Shown here: positions 31,441-40,551 of the stretch, one piece after another
How the letters are laid out: the number at the start of each line of letters is the position of its first letter
Numbering within the stretch: the stretch's first letter is position 1
DNA from: Clostridiales bacterium UBA2432
Lineage (GTDB): Bacteria; Bacillota; Clostridia; Lachnospirales; Vallitaleaceae
Length of the DNA: 44,858 bases
Assembly: GCA_002342805.1 (NCBI GenBank)
Contig: DDQW01000038.1
Coordinates: 1 to 44,858 of the forward strand
Direction: 5' to 3'
The notes under the pieces: generated by a model
Seen by the model: the letters and a program-made list of their open reading frames with translations, nothing else
What the model was told of the DNA's origin: nothing
Database searches by the model: none
Program-made: the position numbers and the translations under genes

Positions 31441-32553
31441 CTATAACAAACCACATTCAATATAAGGATTATTTATTGCGTCAATCTTTTTAGCACTATC
31501 TTCTGTTTTTATATAATCAACCATATACACCCTGCTACCATAGCTGATTTTTGCCATCTTTTGCATAACTTGGCATAGTGGGTCTTCTTCGACCATGCCA
31601 ATCAAAAAATAATTCGAATCATTGACAGTTGCAATGTATCGTATTAATTCTTCTGCAGCTAGAAGCTTTTCTTCCTCGTATGCATAATAGGATAAATAGT
31701 AATACTTAAGCTCTGTACCTTCCTTGGGCAATTTAGGATAACCCAAATAGGGTAGCAGGGGACCAAGATATTTAAGGAATTTATACATTCCATTATATTC
31801 ATAGAGGATATGCTGTTTCCTAGCATCTTGCCTCCATACATAAAAGGCAGCATAAATATTGTCATCTTCTATACCGACGGATAGATAATACTGGCTATAG
31901 TGAAGATTCAATTTTGTCTGTCCAAGCAAGTCTTCTGCTGTGATTTTTGGGTATAAATCGTGTTGACGCCCTTTCGTATTCACAAAATCTAATAACTTTG
32001 GTAAATCTTCTTTCTTAGCTCTTCTATGTTCATAGACCTCTGTAAATTTTTTCTTTAACCGTGTCGTTGCACAAAAAACCCTATAGTTAGAAATAGGTAT
32101 ATAATAAGGGAAACTTTTTCTCTTCTTTTCAAACATGTGTTGAACTTTTGCATTGTCATCGAGCACTGTTGTATATAGCCATGTAATATCTTTGTTTTTT
32201 ATGATTCCGATAAGCTCTTGATAAGCATCAATCAGGAGAAAAGGGATTGCTCTATAGGCTTTTTTAATACGAAGACCTGATAAATAGCCAACTTTTTCAA
32301 GCTTCCCATGGACATAATGTTCTCTAATGGTACAGACACCAAACCCGACCATTTCCTTTGTATCAACTTTTTGGCATACCATAATAATGACGTCATCACC
32401 TTCCGCTTTAAACGAAATGACCGGATGAGGTCTTCGTGTATAGATAATGCTTAAATCCCCTTGAAAATCCGGTTCTTCAAGGATTTCAAGCATCTGTGCC
32501 CCATCATCCAGTGATGCTTGTCTAAACTCAAAGTTTTTACTTCGGTAATTCAT
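31441..32553 (-). CDS. GNAT-family N-acetyltransferase-like protein
   Basis: 370 aa from the ATG at 32553, with GGAGTTGGCCTGG as RBS; it overlaps the upstream radical SAM gene by 17 bases. The N-terminal GNAT-type fold (about 10-140) shows EFRQASLDDGAQMLEIL, a strand EMVGFGVCTIREHYV, and the motif-A-like VGYLSGLRIKKAYR. The second half (about 165-370) begins again with an acetyltransferase-like strand-helix (YEHRRAKKEDLPKLLDFV), so the protein may be a tandem GNAT. It probably transfers an acyl group from acyl-CoA or a carrier to an amine, perhaps an amino acid or lipid head group made by the cluster. Substrate unknown. Confidence 0.72.
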   Translation of the reverse strand: MNYRSKNFEFRQASLDDGAQMLEILEEPDFQGDLSIIYTRRPHPVISFKAEGDDVIIMVCQKVDTKEMVGFGVCTIREHYVHGKLEKVGYLSGLRIKKAYRAIPFLLIDAYQELIGIIKNKDITWLYTTVLDDNAKVQHMFEKKRKSFPYYIPISNYRVFCATTRLKKKFTEVYEHRRAKKEDLPKLLDFVNTKGRQHDLYPKITAEDLLGQTKLNLHYSQYYLSVGIEDDNIYAAFYVWRQDARKQHILYEYNGMYKFLKYLGPLLPYLGYPKLPKEGTELKYYYLSYYAYEEEKLLAAEELIRYIATVNDSNYFLIGMVEEDPLCQVMQKMAKISYGSRVYMVDYIKTEDSAKKIDAINNPYIECGLL

Positions 32554-33877
32554 CCAGGCCAACTCCAATCGGTAGTTTTAACTTCTCATCGATTTCACGT
32601 TTTAAATTTAAGTTTTGTGACAAAAATATGCCTAAGGTCATTAATGACTTATGTCTTTTTAGAGCTACAAAACTTCGGCGAACAATAGACGTCAAGGTAA
32701 AAAATTGGTGTCTGAGGCGGGCACATTTATCCGACAATTCAATAGGTGTTCTTCCTACGGGTTCATAGGGTATATCCCCATATTTATAACCGTCTTTTAA
32801 CCACCACTCCTCTTGATGAAGTTTGTTTTCTTCTACAAAGCGATCATGTAGCTTTGTTCCCGGAAATGGCAAGAGATGGTTAAAGGCGACAAAGAAAAAA
32901 TGATGCTTTTTTGCAAAGGCTAGACTTTCTTCAAAGACTGCATCCGTATCATAATCAAAGCCAAAAATAAAGGTCGCATAAATGCCAATTCCATAGCTAT
33001 GAATTTTTTCTGTTAATGCATCCCGTTCACCCATGCTCATGGTCCATTGTTTATTCATCTGTTTTAAGTTCTTCACATTCATGGACTCATAACCAATAAG
33101 AATAACCATACAACCACTGCGTTTCATCCACTGAAGTAATTTTTCGTTTTTTGCCATATTCAATGATCCTTGACCGGACCATTTTATTCCAAGGGGTGTA
33201 ATGGCTTTAAATAGTGCAATAGCGTAGTCTTCATCTGCAACAATATTATCATCAACAAAAAAGAAGTACTTTTTGCCGGACTGCTTAATATCTTCAACAA
33301 TATCTTCGATTTCTCTTCGATAATATTTGCGTTGATAGCTTGCGGTAATTGTACAAAACTCACAGTTATAGACACAGCCTCTTCCGGTTTCAACGAGCCC
33401 AAGAATGGAATACTTTTTGTCTCCATAAATAGAACGGTCCGGATAACAACCACGTCTGAATCCATTGTTTCCAAGATATTGCTTTTGAAGTTTGTCTTCT
33501 TGTGCGTCTCTTAATATATTTTCCCAGATATCTTCAACGTTTCCAATGATGACGCTGTCAAAAAATCGTCCGGCTTCATCCGGCATTAAGGTCGGGTGAT
33601 ACCCACCACATATGACCTTTACACCACGTTCTCGATATTTCCCCGCAATGAGGTAAGCTCTTTTTGCCGTATACATTTCAACGGTAATCACAACTAAGTC
33701 CGTCGGCTCATCATAGTCAATTAATTCTATGCGATCATCAAAAAAATTCGTTTCAATATTTTTAGGGGTTAACGCTTTTAAGGTACTGATTGTTAACGGT
33801 TCCATCAATCTCCATGTTTTAATATACTTGGTCTCTGTTTTTTTCCCTATGGCCGGTAAAATAAAGGTTATCTTCAC
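32537..33877 (-). CDS. Cobalamin-domain radical SAM enzyme (copy 4 of 4)
   Basis: 446 aa. An N-terminal B12-binding-type Rossmann domain (about 1-135; GGYHPTLMPDEA) is followed by a radical SAM barrel with cluster ligands Cys168, Cys172 and Cys175 in GRGCVYNCEFC. FFFVDDNIVADEDYA and GYESMNVKNLKQMNK lie further along the barrel. A helical C-terminal tail runs from about 370. The family contains enzymes that methylate or couple unactivated carbons (relatives of HpnR/HpnP/BchE). The start is a GTG overlapping the previous stop codon (GTGA at 33874-33877). It is the last of four paralogues. Confidence 0.92.
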   Translation of the reverse strand: MKITFILPAIGKKTETKYIKTWRLMEPLTISTLKALTPKNIETNFFDDRIELIDYDEPTDLVVITVEMYTAKRAYLIAGKYRERGVKVICGGYHPTLMPDEAGRFFDSVIIGNVEDIWENILRDAQEDKLQKQYLGNNGFRRGCYPDRSIYGDKKYSILGLVETGRGCVYNCEFCTITASYQRKYYRREIEDIVEDIKQSGKKYFFFVDDNIVADEDYAIALFKAITPLGIKWSGQGSLNMAKNEKLLQWMKRSGCMVILIGYESMNVKNLKQMNKQWTMSMGERDALTEKIHSYGIGIYATFIFGFDYDTDAVFEESLAFAKKHHFFFVAFNHLLPFPGTKLHDRFVEENKLHQEEWWLKDGYKYGDIPYEPVGRTPIELSDKCARLRHQFFTLTSIVRRSFVALKRHKSLMTLGIFLSQNLNLKREIDEKLKLPIGVGLDELPK

Positions 33878-35223
33878 GAAATAATATCTCCCTCTCCAAG
33901 TTGCATGCTTTGTTTTTTAAATACTTCTTTTCTAAATAACGGATTATAGATTAAGTACGTTGCTAGTTTATAGGGTGTTCTCATATTTGTTTTAAAATCT
34001 GTTGCTCGATACACGATGGAAGCGATGGAATTGAAAGATTTTCTACAATAAAAGCCAACATCTGTCAACTCATCCGAAGTAAGACCTAATGGTTTGTATG
34101 ACGCATGATTAAAGCGAAAATCATCATGTAACCACCATTTTCCATCGTATAAAAGTCTGTTTTCCTTGGCCAAATCTTCATATAATTGGGTATTTGGATA
34201 AGGCATTAAGACATTATAGGCTGCAAATGCAAACTTATTTTTCTTAGCAAAAGCTAGTGTCTTTAAAATCGATGCTTTTGTATCCTTTTCATGCCCTATG
34301 GTAAAAGCGGCCCATGTTTGATGGCCATACTTACGAAGGATTTCTAATTGTTTTTTATAACCATCAAATCCTTCCCTTTGGATATTGGAACTTTTATTCA
34401 TCGCTTTTAATGTTTCCCCATCAATGGATTCAAATCCGATCACATTCCCAAGACAACCGCTTTTCATCATCACTTCCATCAACTCTTCATCTTCGGTCAT
34501 ATCAATACTTGCCTGGCTGACCCACTTGATTTTTAAGGGAATCAATGCCCGAAATAATTCTTTGGCTTTTTCACGGTTGGCAACGATATTATCATCAACA
34601 AAAAAAATCAGTTTCAACTTTTGGATTTTTATTTCTTCCACGACGCTTTCAATAGACCTACAGTATTGATTTTTCTTAAAATATACACTTGAAGCACAAA
34701 ACCTACAGCCGTTTACACACCCCCGACTAAACTGCATTAGAGAAATCGGCAGGTATCCTTTGTTTTTGAAAATTTCTCGGTTTGGGAAAAACCCTTGCTG
34801 GGGTTCATGGCCAAAAGTGCTCTTATAGATTGTTTTTAATTGACCTTTTTTAGCATCCTCGATTAAATCTAGCCAAACAGGTTCTGCATCACCGATGACA
34901 ATAGTATCCGCATATTCACTCACTTCATTCGGAATCAGTGTTACATGCATGCCGCCCATTACGACCGGAATCCCTTTTTTTTGATAAATTTTTGCGATTT
35001 CATAGGACCGTTTGGCTGTAAAGGTTTCAACGGTAATCATAACAAGGTCTGTTTGTTCTGTATAGGGTATATCTTCCATTCGGTCATCATAGAAGGCTAT
35101 GGAAATGTCCTCCGGTGTAAGACCTGCAAGTATACCTATTTGTAAAGGTTCCATTCTACCTTCATCCACATAGGAACCGGTCATCATCCGACCCATATTG
35201 GGTTTTATAAATGTTATTTTCAT
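33874..35223 (-). CDS. Cobalamin-domain radical SAM enzyme (copy 3 of 4)
   Basis: 449 aa, same architecture as its neighbours: B12-binding-type domain (GGMHVTLIPNEV), [4Fe-4S] ligands Cys169, Cys173 and Cys176 in SRGCVNGCRFC, IFFVDDNIVANREKA, and GFESIDGETLKAMNK. The C-terminal region has a conserved helix pair (SIVYRATDFKTNM). It reads like copy 4 throughout and the pair is clearly a duplication. RBS GCAAGGAAGAGAGCTGTAGT; it starts 1 base after the previous gene ends. A methyl-transfer or C-C bond-forming step on a lipid-like substrate is plausible. A role in tRNA modification is unlikely given the B12 domain and the gene cluster. Confidence 0.92.
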   Translation of the reverse strand: MKITFIKPNMGRMMTGSYVDEGRMEPLQIGILAGLTPEDISIAFYDDRMEDIPYTEQTDLVMITVETFTAKRSYEIAKIYQKKGIPVVMGGMHVTLIPNEVSEYADTIVIGDAEPVWLDLIEDAKKGQLKTIYKSTFGHEPQQGFFPNREIFKNKGYLPISLMQFSRGCVNGCRFCASSVYFKKNQYCRSIESVVEEIKIQKLKLIFFVDDNIVANREKAKELFRALIPLKIKWVSQASIDMTEDEELMEVMMKSGCLGNVIGFESIDGETLKAMNKSSNIQREGFDGYKKQLEILRKYGHQTWAAFTIGHEKDTKASILKTLAFAKKNKFAFAAYNVLMPYPNTQLYEDLAKENRLLYDGKWWLHDDFRFNHASYKPLGLTSDELTDVGFYCRKSFNSIASIVYRATDFKTNMRTPYKLATYLIYNPLFRKEVFKKQSMQLGEGDIIS

Positions 35224-35224
35224 A

Positions 35225-36514
35225 CTACAGCTCTCTTCCTTGCTTTCTAAGTATCTCTCGTCGATTCACAAGATTGGTCCCTAAGTAAATGACGGAATTT
35301 TTCAGATTTTGCTTATTCATTATCCATCTTTTTCCAATACTGCTATACCGATTAAACTGATGACGAATTCTAAAGCACTCCTCTTTTAAGGCTTTGGGAG
35401 AAAAATTCTTGGGCTGATAAACAGTATCGCCATAGCAATAGCTTGATTCTAACCACCATTTTTCAAAGAGTAGTCTGCCTTCTTTTTCCAGTCGATGATA
35501 GAGCGGTGTGCCTATTGTTGGAATCAATGGGTTAAAATTGGCTAACATTAAACGGTTTTCAAGTGCAAAAGCCAACGTTGCATCAAAGGCTTCTAAGGTA
35601 TCATGATCATAACCTAGAACGAAGGTTCCATAGACCATTAAGCCATATTCGTTTAAGGTTTTTATAACCTTTCTATAATCCATCAAATGAAGATTGGCTT
35701 GCTTATTCATTTGCTTTAGATTCTTGGGATTAACCGTTTCAAATCCAATAAGAACAGCCATACACCCACTTTGGACCATTTTTTTCACCAAGTCGGTGTC
35801 CGAAGCCAAATCAATGCTAATCTGGCAAGCCCACTTGATTTTAAGAGGCCTAATTCCTTCTAGAAATTCCATCGTTTTCTCTCGATGAAGAAAAAGATTA
35901 TCATCAACGATAAACACATATTTCAGCTTTCGTCTTTTAATCTCTTCCACAACAAGATTAACATCTCGATACCTTAGGCTTTTCTTATATACGGCGCTTA
36001 TAGAGCAAAAATCACAACTATAACGACAACCTCGACTAAATTGTAAGGGTTTTATTGGGGCATATTTTTTATCCTTAAAAATCGATTCATCATAATAGGA
36101 TTGGGCAATACATGGATAGTTCTCCTGTTCATAGATCTTCCTATATTTTCCTGTTTGTATATCTTCTAAAAATTGGGGCCAAACGCCTTCTGCATCACCC
36201 ACAAAAGCTACATCTGCATATTCAAGGGTTTCTTGGGGTATTAACGACGTGTGAAAACCACCGATAGCCACCTTAATTCCGGATGCTCTATATTTTTGAG
36301 AAAGTGTATAGGTTCTTCGAATTGTAAAGGAACCGGAACTCATGACAATCCAATCACAGTCTAGATTATCCGGCAAGGCCTCAACGCGTTCATCATACAT
36401 CTGTACTTGTATGTTTTGAGGTGTCAGCGCTGCAATGACTGCAAATGCTAGGGGTTCCATAGCATCACTTGACCTTGCACCACCCATACCTACCTTGATT
36501 AGTATTATTTTCAT
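35225..36514 (-). CDS. Cobalamin-domain radical SAM enzyme (copy 2 of 4)
   Basis: 429 aa. B12-binding-type domain with GGFHTSLIPQET; radical SAM ligands Cys163, Cys167 and Cys170 in SRGCRYSCDFC; VFIVDDNLFLHREKT; GFETVNPKNLKQMNKQ; C-terminal helices SSIGKRWIMNKQN. It is slightly shorter at the N-terminus than copies 3 and 4, lacking the TGSYVDEGR-like insert after the first strand. Its ATG overlaps the stop codon of copy 1 (ATGA at 36511-36514). All Cys ligands are intact, so it is probably active. Confidence 0.92.
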   Translation of the reverse strand: MKIILIKVGMGGARSSDAMEPLAFAVIAALTPQNIQVQMYDERVEALPDNLDCDWIVMSSGSFTIRRTYTLSQKYRASGIKVAIGGFHTSLIPQETLEYADVAFVGDAEGVWPQFLEDIQTGKYRKIYEQENYPCIAQSYYDESIFKDKKYAPIKPLQFSRGCRYSCDFCSISAVYKKSLRYRDVNLVVEEIKRRKLKYVFIVDDNLFLHREKTMEFLEGIRPLKIKWACQISIDLASDTDLVKKMVQSGCMAVLIGFETVNPKNLKQMNKQANLHLMDYRKVIKTLNEYGLMVYGTFVLGYDHDTLEAFDATLAFALENRLMLANFNPLIPTIGTPLYHRLEKEGRLLFEKWWLESSYCYGDTVYQPKNFSPKALKEECFRIRHQFNRYSSIGKRWIMNKQNLKNSVIYLGTNLVNRREILRKQGREL

Positions 36515-37839
36515 AAGTCCACATCCGAATTATCAATCATACGCTCTCGCGGAAAGCTTTCAAGTTTATCTGCATAATACCTGTAAGCATTATTCGTCAT
36601 AATACTCAATGGAAAGGTAAGATGGGGTCTGGCAATTCGCCTTGCAATTCCACCAAGAGAATAGGTCTCACGCCAAGCTCTTACAAAACCATCCATTAAC
36701 TGCTTTTGTGACATTTTTTTAGGTTCATAGACAACATGTTGCACATCATACATGGCCCAATGGGTATCGGTTATTCTATTTTCAGCGGATAATTGTTCAT
36801 ATAGAGGCGTTCCGGGAAAAGGCGTTAATATTGAATATCTGGGTAAATCAATTTTTAATTCTAAAACCATCTCTACCGTTCTATCAAATACATCCAGATC
36901 ATCTTCATCCGTGCCAAAACAAAATGTGCCGTTGACTGAAATTCCATTTCCATGCATTTTCTTCATGAGTTCTGCGTAATTGACCACATCATTCCGATAT
37001 TTATTCATCGCTTGAAGACCGGATGCAGTCACTGATTCAAAACCGATGAGAAGTCCTTTACATCCGCTTTTAACCATAAGGTCAAAGACTTCCCTATCTT
37101 GAACAACATCTGCTGTTGATAGACCATACCACCACTTTTTAAGAGGTATTAGAGCTTTAAATAAATCAACAGCAAAGACTCTATCGGCCAATAGGTTGAC
37201 ATCCACAAAAAGAATATTTTTTGTATTAAGGGTCTCTATTTCAGCAACAATATCTTTAACGTTTTTTTTGTAAACATGGGTCGTATGTAAAGCGTTTACC
37301 GCGCAAAATGTACAAGCATTAGAACATCCTCGACTAGCTTCAAGAGAACTGTTTGTAATATATTTTCCCGTTGGCAATAAACTTCGATTTGGCCTTGTAA
37401 ACTGAAGCTCTCCTTTTCTATCTTTATCATTATAAAATGGCTTGAGTTTTCCTTGTTTTAAGTCTACAAGCATTTCCGGCATTAAAATCTCACCGAAGCC
37501 CATCAATACACTATCACAATGTTCTTTGGCTTCTAACGGACGCAAGGTGGCATGGACCCCGCCAATGATGACCTTGATTCCTTTTGCCCTGTAATAGTCT
37601 GCAAAAGCATAGGCTCTTGGCGCAGTTCCTGTAATTGCCGTTATCAATATTAAATCTACATTTAGATTTAAAGGAATCGTTTCAATGGTTTCATCATAAA
37701 TCGAAACCTGTGCATCTATATAATTTGTAATAACTGCAGCAAGCGTTGTCATCGTCAACGGTGCATAATGAATTGCTTTTTTAAAACTTCCTGTAAATCG
37801 GTGCATAGCACCTGCCGGTGATAATAATGCAATATTCAT
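36511..37839 (-). CDS. Cobalamin-domain radical SAM enzyme (copy 1 of 4)
   Basis: 442 aa, the most divergent of the four. B12-binding-type domain with GGVHATLRPLEA; ligands Cys172, Cys176 and Cys179 in SRGCSNACTFC; ILFVDVNLLADRVFA (DVN where the others have DDN); GFESVTASGLQAMNK. The C-terminal part contains DVQHVVYEPKKMSQKQLMDG. RBS AATAGAGGGTTT; it follows the GH3 gene by 12 bases. Its divergence suggests a different substrate position or an earlier step than copies 2-4. Confidence 0.92.
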   Translation of the reverse strand: MNIALLSPAGAMHRFTGSFKKAIHYAPLTMTTLAAVITNYIDAQVSIYDETIETIPLNLNVDLILITAITGTAPRAYAFADYYRAKGIKVIIGGVHATLRPLEAKEHCDSVLMGFGEILMPEMLVDLKQGKLKPFYNDKDRKGELQFTRPNRSLLPTGKYITNSSLEASRGCSNACTFCAVNALHTTHVYKKNVKDIVAEIETLNTKNILFVDVNLLADRVFAVDLFKALIPLKKWWYGLSTADVVQDREVFDLMVKSGCKGLLIGFESVTASGLQAMNKYRNDVVNYAELMKKMHGNGISVNGTFCFGTDEDDLDVFDRTVEMVLELKIDLPRYSILTPFPGTPLYEQLSAENRITDTHWAMYDVQHVVYEPKKMSQKQLMDGFVRAWRETYSLGGIARRIARPHLTFPLSIMTNNAYRYYADKLESFPRERMIDNSDVDL

Positions 37840-37851
37840 AAACCCTCTATT

Positions 37852-39513
37852 CTAGGCAAAATAGCCATTAATCTTTTTCTCAAAGTCGACAATGTTATTG
37901 AGCACCATATATTTTATATCACCTAGCTTCATGTTCTTTCTTTGAGAGATATGTTGATAATAGCCTTCCATACATCCATTTTCCATAACATATATACATA
38001 GTGGTTCGAGTTGCTTCAACTTTCTTGCATAAGCATAATGATAATTTTTACATAAGCCTTCTTCAATCTTTTTTGCAATCTCTGTAAATTTCGCTTCTAC
38101 ATCCTCTGTTTTTTCAATAAACAGACAATATCTAAATCCATTCAAGGCATTACACGGAGCCAAAAAATAAAACCCACGCACTTCTTCTATGTCTTGAAGG
38201 ACTCTTTTTACATGGACTTCATTCAGCTTTTCTCCATAAAAATCCACGACATTGGCTTCTTTTCCCACAAATCGAATGCAGGGTAAGTCCCGATAAAAGT
38301 CAACCACTTCAACAAGATCATATAAGCGATATCGATATAAACCACCTCTTGTTGTCATAAGTATAGAGTATATACGACCTTTTTCCAATTGATTCATAAG
38401 ATAAACATTGGGCGTCGCTTCCATGGATTCCGAATCTATTTCAATAAACTCAAAAAAATGGGACCGATAACTGATGACATGATGTAATTTCCTATGCCTA
38501 TCCAGTAAAGGAATGCTGATTAATCCTTCGGTAGCCAACAAGCCTTTCCCTTGGATATGGATACCTTTTAAACGCTTATTAAGCTCCATAGCGTCATTTT
38601 CAGAATGACTATGGGTCCAACAGCTTACTATACTTAAGTTGGGCCAAATACTCTTAAAAAAATCCCCTCTGGCCTGAGTCTTATTCAATTTTCTAAGATT
38701 ATTGGCTCTCTTCGGATTTTTATGGAAGTTCTTACCAATCTCTGGGTCTAAGTCCGTGCCATTGGGTGGTGTCAAGTTTCCTTTTCGAATATTCTCTATG
38801 AAATTTTTTGAATGTAAGTCCCACTGATTTAACAATAAGGTTAAAAAGGTTGGGTTCCACACAGATATTAATCCTAGTTTTTCATCGGCTAATAGAAATG
38901 CCATAGTTACATAACGAAAATCTTCGATGTCTTCTATAAATTTTACTTGAGCCGGAACGCTAAACAACTTCTTGAATATAAGATTTTCCAGTATGCCAAA
39001 ATAACCGGCATCGTCTTCAAAACCAATGGAAATTCCACTTTTTGTTCTTCTTTTATCCTGATCCACTGGGGATATTGACCAATACGTCATCCCATATTGA
39101 AGGTTCGAATAAGATGCATATAAATTATAGAGCCAAGGTTTAATCCCCCTCATAAAATCGTCTTTAAGGCCTTGGGTATATGGTATAAGTTTTGAACCAC
39201 TCGTTGATCCGCTCGACGGTTCAAATAAGATCACCGGTTCATTAACCAATCCTTTTTCACCTCTTGTGGAATGTGCTTCTATGTAAGGCTCAAGCATTTC
39301 ATAATCTGTGATAGGAACTTGTTCTTGAAACTGCTTTATGCTTTTGATGTTTGAAAAATCATAGTCCTGACCAAAGGTTGTCCAGCGATTATCATATAGA
39401 CATTTCTTCAAATAGGCTTCCTGAACTTCCATAGCTTTTGATGTATTTTTCAGAAAAACTTGATAGGACTTTTTATTCATTTGTTTCAGTAAGGTATTCA
39501 TTATTCTCATCAT
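37852..39513 (-). CDS. GH3-family acyl-acid amido synthetase
   Basis: 553 aa, matching the plant GH3 (auxin-responsive) adenylating fold. The ATP motif EPSSGSTSGSKLIPYT lies at about 98-113. A second adenylation motif is LLATEGLISIPL, and YRYRLYDLVEVVDF with RFVGKEANVVDFYGEKLNE marks the hinge and C-terminal domain. GH3 enzymes activate a carboxylic acid as its adenylate and couple it to an amine, usually an amino acid. It begins in ATGA overlap with the acetyltransferase-like gene (39510-39513) and precedes the four radical SAM genes. The cluster product may therefore be an acyl amide whose acyl or head part is modified by the radical SAM enzymes. The substrates are unknown. Confidence 0.9.
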   Translation of the reverse strand: MMRIMNTLLKQMNKKSYQVFLKNTSKAMEVQEAYLKKCLYDNRWTTFGQDYDFSNIKSIKQFQEQVPITDYEMLEPYIEAHSTRGEKGLVNEPVILFEPSSGSTSGSKLIPYTQGLKDDFMRGIKPWLYNLYASYSNLQYGMTYWSISPVDQDKRRTKSGISIGFEDDAGYFGILENLIFKKLFSVPAQVKFIEDIEDFRYVTMAFLLADEKLGLISVWNPTFLTLLLNQWDLHSKNFIENIRKGNLTPPNGTDLDPEIGKNFHKNPKRANNLRKLNKTQARGDFFKSIWPNLSIVSCWTHSHSENDAMELNKRLKGIHIQGKGLLATEGLISIPLLDRHRKLHHVISYRSHFFEFIEIDSESMEATPNVYLMNQLEKGRIYSILMTTRGGLYRYRLYDLVEVVDFYRDLPCIRFVGKEANVVDFYGEKLNEVHVKRVLQDIEEVRGFYFLAPCNALNGFRYCLFIEKTEDVEAKFTEIAKKIEEGLCKNYHYAYARKLKQLEPLCIYVMENGCMEGYYQHISQRKNMKLGDIKYMVLNNIVDFEKKINGYFA

Positions 39514-40211
39514 CGTTTAATCACTCTAGAAAAAGCGTCTTTAAGATTATCTTGACTAAATCTTGCAAGACACACTAATTCATCCCCTTTTTCATGGCCC
39601 GGGTTTTTCTCAATAAAGAATCGATTCACCGGATTTAGCATTGCTTTTTCGTCTGCAGGAGCTACGCCATCTTTTAAATAATCGTTGTCACCACGATTTA
39701 TGATGATCCCACTTTCTCTTATATAAGCATGACCGTATTTTTTTATAGCATATTTATGCATAATCTCCTGTTCATAGTCCGGTGTATCTGACGATTGATT
39801 CGGATAATAGTCATGAAAGTAAATCGACATATACCGATAGGTTTTATAGCCTTTACATATTAAAAACCAATAGACTTCTCTATCTTCTTTTTCTAAAAGC
39901 TGATAAATAAAAGTTGAAAAACCTTTTTGCAAACCTAGTCCTACCGGTCTGCATTTATCTACAATGGTATCCCCGGAAAAAACACCGACTATTTCTTTGT
40001 CATTAACCACTAAAGGCATAAGTTCAAGGGTGCTAAATCCATAGATTGCATCCCCATCCCACAAGAGTATAACATGATCTTTTTGATTAAGATCATGAAG
40101 GAATTTATCATATTTAACGTTATCATAATACTGATTCATCAGTTCAAACATTGCTCTAATATGCCTGTTTGAAAGCTTAGTTATTGTCTTAATTGTAAAT
40201 GTCATACTCAT
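39510..40211 (-). CDS. Acetyltransferase-like protein
   Basis: 233 aa, weakly GNAT-like. Elements compatible with the fold are HVILLWDGDAIYGFSTLELMP (strand pair), EIVGVFSGDTIVDKCRPVGLGLQKGF (a motif-A/CoA-loop candidate) and DREVYWFLICKGYKTYRYM. It lies between the small membrane protein and the GH3 gene and overlaps both by 4 bases (ATGA at 40208-40211 and 39510-39513), so all three are made together. Possibly an acyl transferase acting before or after the GH3 ligase; the assignment rests on fold-like patterns only. Confidence 0.55.
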   Translation of the reverse strand: MSMTFTIKTITKLSNRHIRAMFELMNQYYDNVKYDKFLHDLNQKDHVILLWDGDAIYGFSTLELMPLVVNDKEIVGVFSGDTIVDKCRPVGLGLQKGFSTFIYQLLEKEDREVYWFLICKGYKTYRYMSIYFHDYYPNQSSDTPDYEQEIMHKYAIKKYGHAYIRESGIIINRGDNDYLKDGVAPADEKAMLNPVNRFFIEKNPGHEKGDELVCLARFSQDNLKDAFSRVIKR

Positions 40212-40459
40212 TTTTTTAACGCGTGTACGATTCTTACCATTATAAGCGTCAAAACGACACTTATAGTAACGGCTAAGGCTATTGTACAGATATCAGCATC
40301 TATATTTCCTTTATTTTTTTTAACACGTTTCCATTCCGCTTGTCCGGCAAGCTGATTCGTCTCATCATCCAATAATATACCTCGGTATGCTCCCTCTGTT
40401 TTATGGGATTCTGCTAAATGCGTTCCGTCTTTTATAATTGGTTCATATTTATCGCGCAT
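40208..40459 (-). CDS. Small membrane-anchored protein leading the radical SAM operon
   Basis: 83 aa. A soluble N-terminal segment (about 1-55, HLAESHKTEGAYRGILLDDE) precedes one C-terminal membrane helix (about 57-79, TIALAVTISVVLTLIMVRIV) ending in a basic HALKK tail. The membrane helix puts the protein at the inner face or bridging the membrane. It has no known domain. It is the first gene of the operon, with RBS AAGGAGGCATATT and a promoter about 60 bases upstream. It may localise the pathway to the membrane, which fits a lipid substrate, or be a regulator. Confidence 0.75.
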   Translation of the reverse strand: MRDKYEPIIKDGTHLAESHKTEGAYRGILLDDETNQLAGQAEWKRVKKNKGNIDADICTIALAVTISVVLTLIMVRIVHALKK

Positions 40460-40515
40460 AATATGCCTCCTTATTTTAATCTATGGCATCATTGTAAGTT
40501 ATATTCCATATTAAT

Positions 40516-40524
40516 ATTATACCA
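40516..40524 (-). promoter_or_regulatory. Extended -10 promoter of the radical SAM/GH3 operon
   Basis: TGGTATAAT on the minus strand (40524-40516), in the 92-base gap between the exporter gene and the small membrane protein gene. The -35 region is not recognisable, but the TGn extension can compensate. Confidence 0.6.
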
Positions 40525-40551
40525 AACTTTTCATTTTAATTATATGGTTTA

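Noticed and set aside
32537..37839. RiPP or sactipeptide maturases
   Set aside because: No SPASM/RRE-type domains are visible. The proteins have the B12-binding domain architecture instead.
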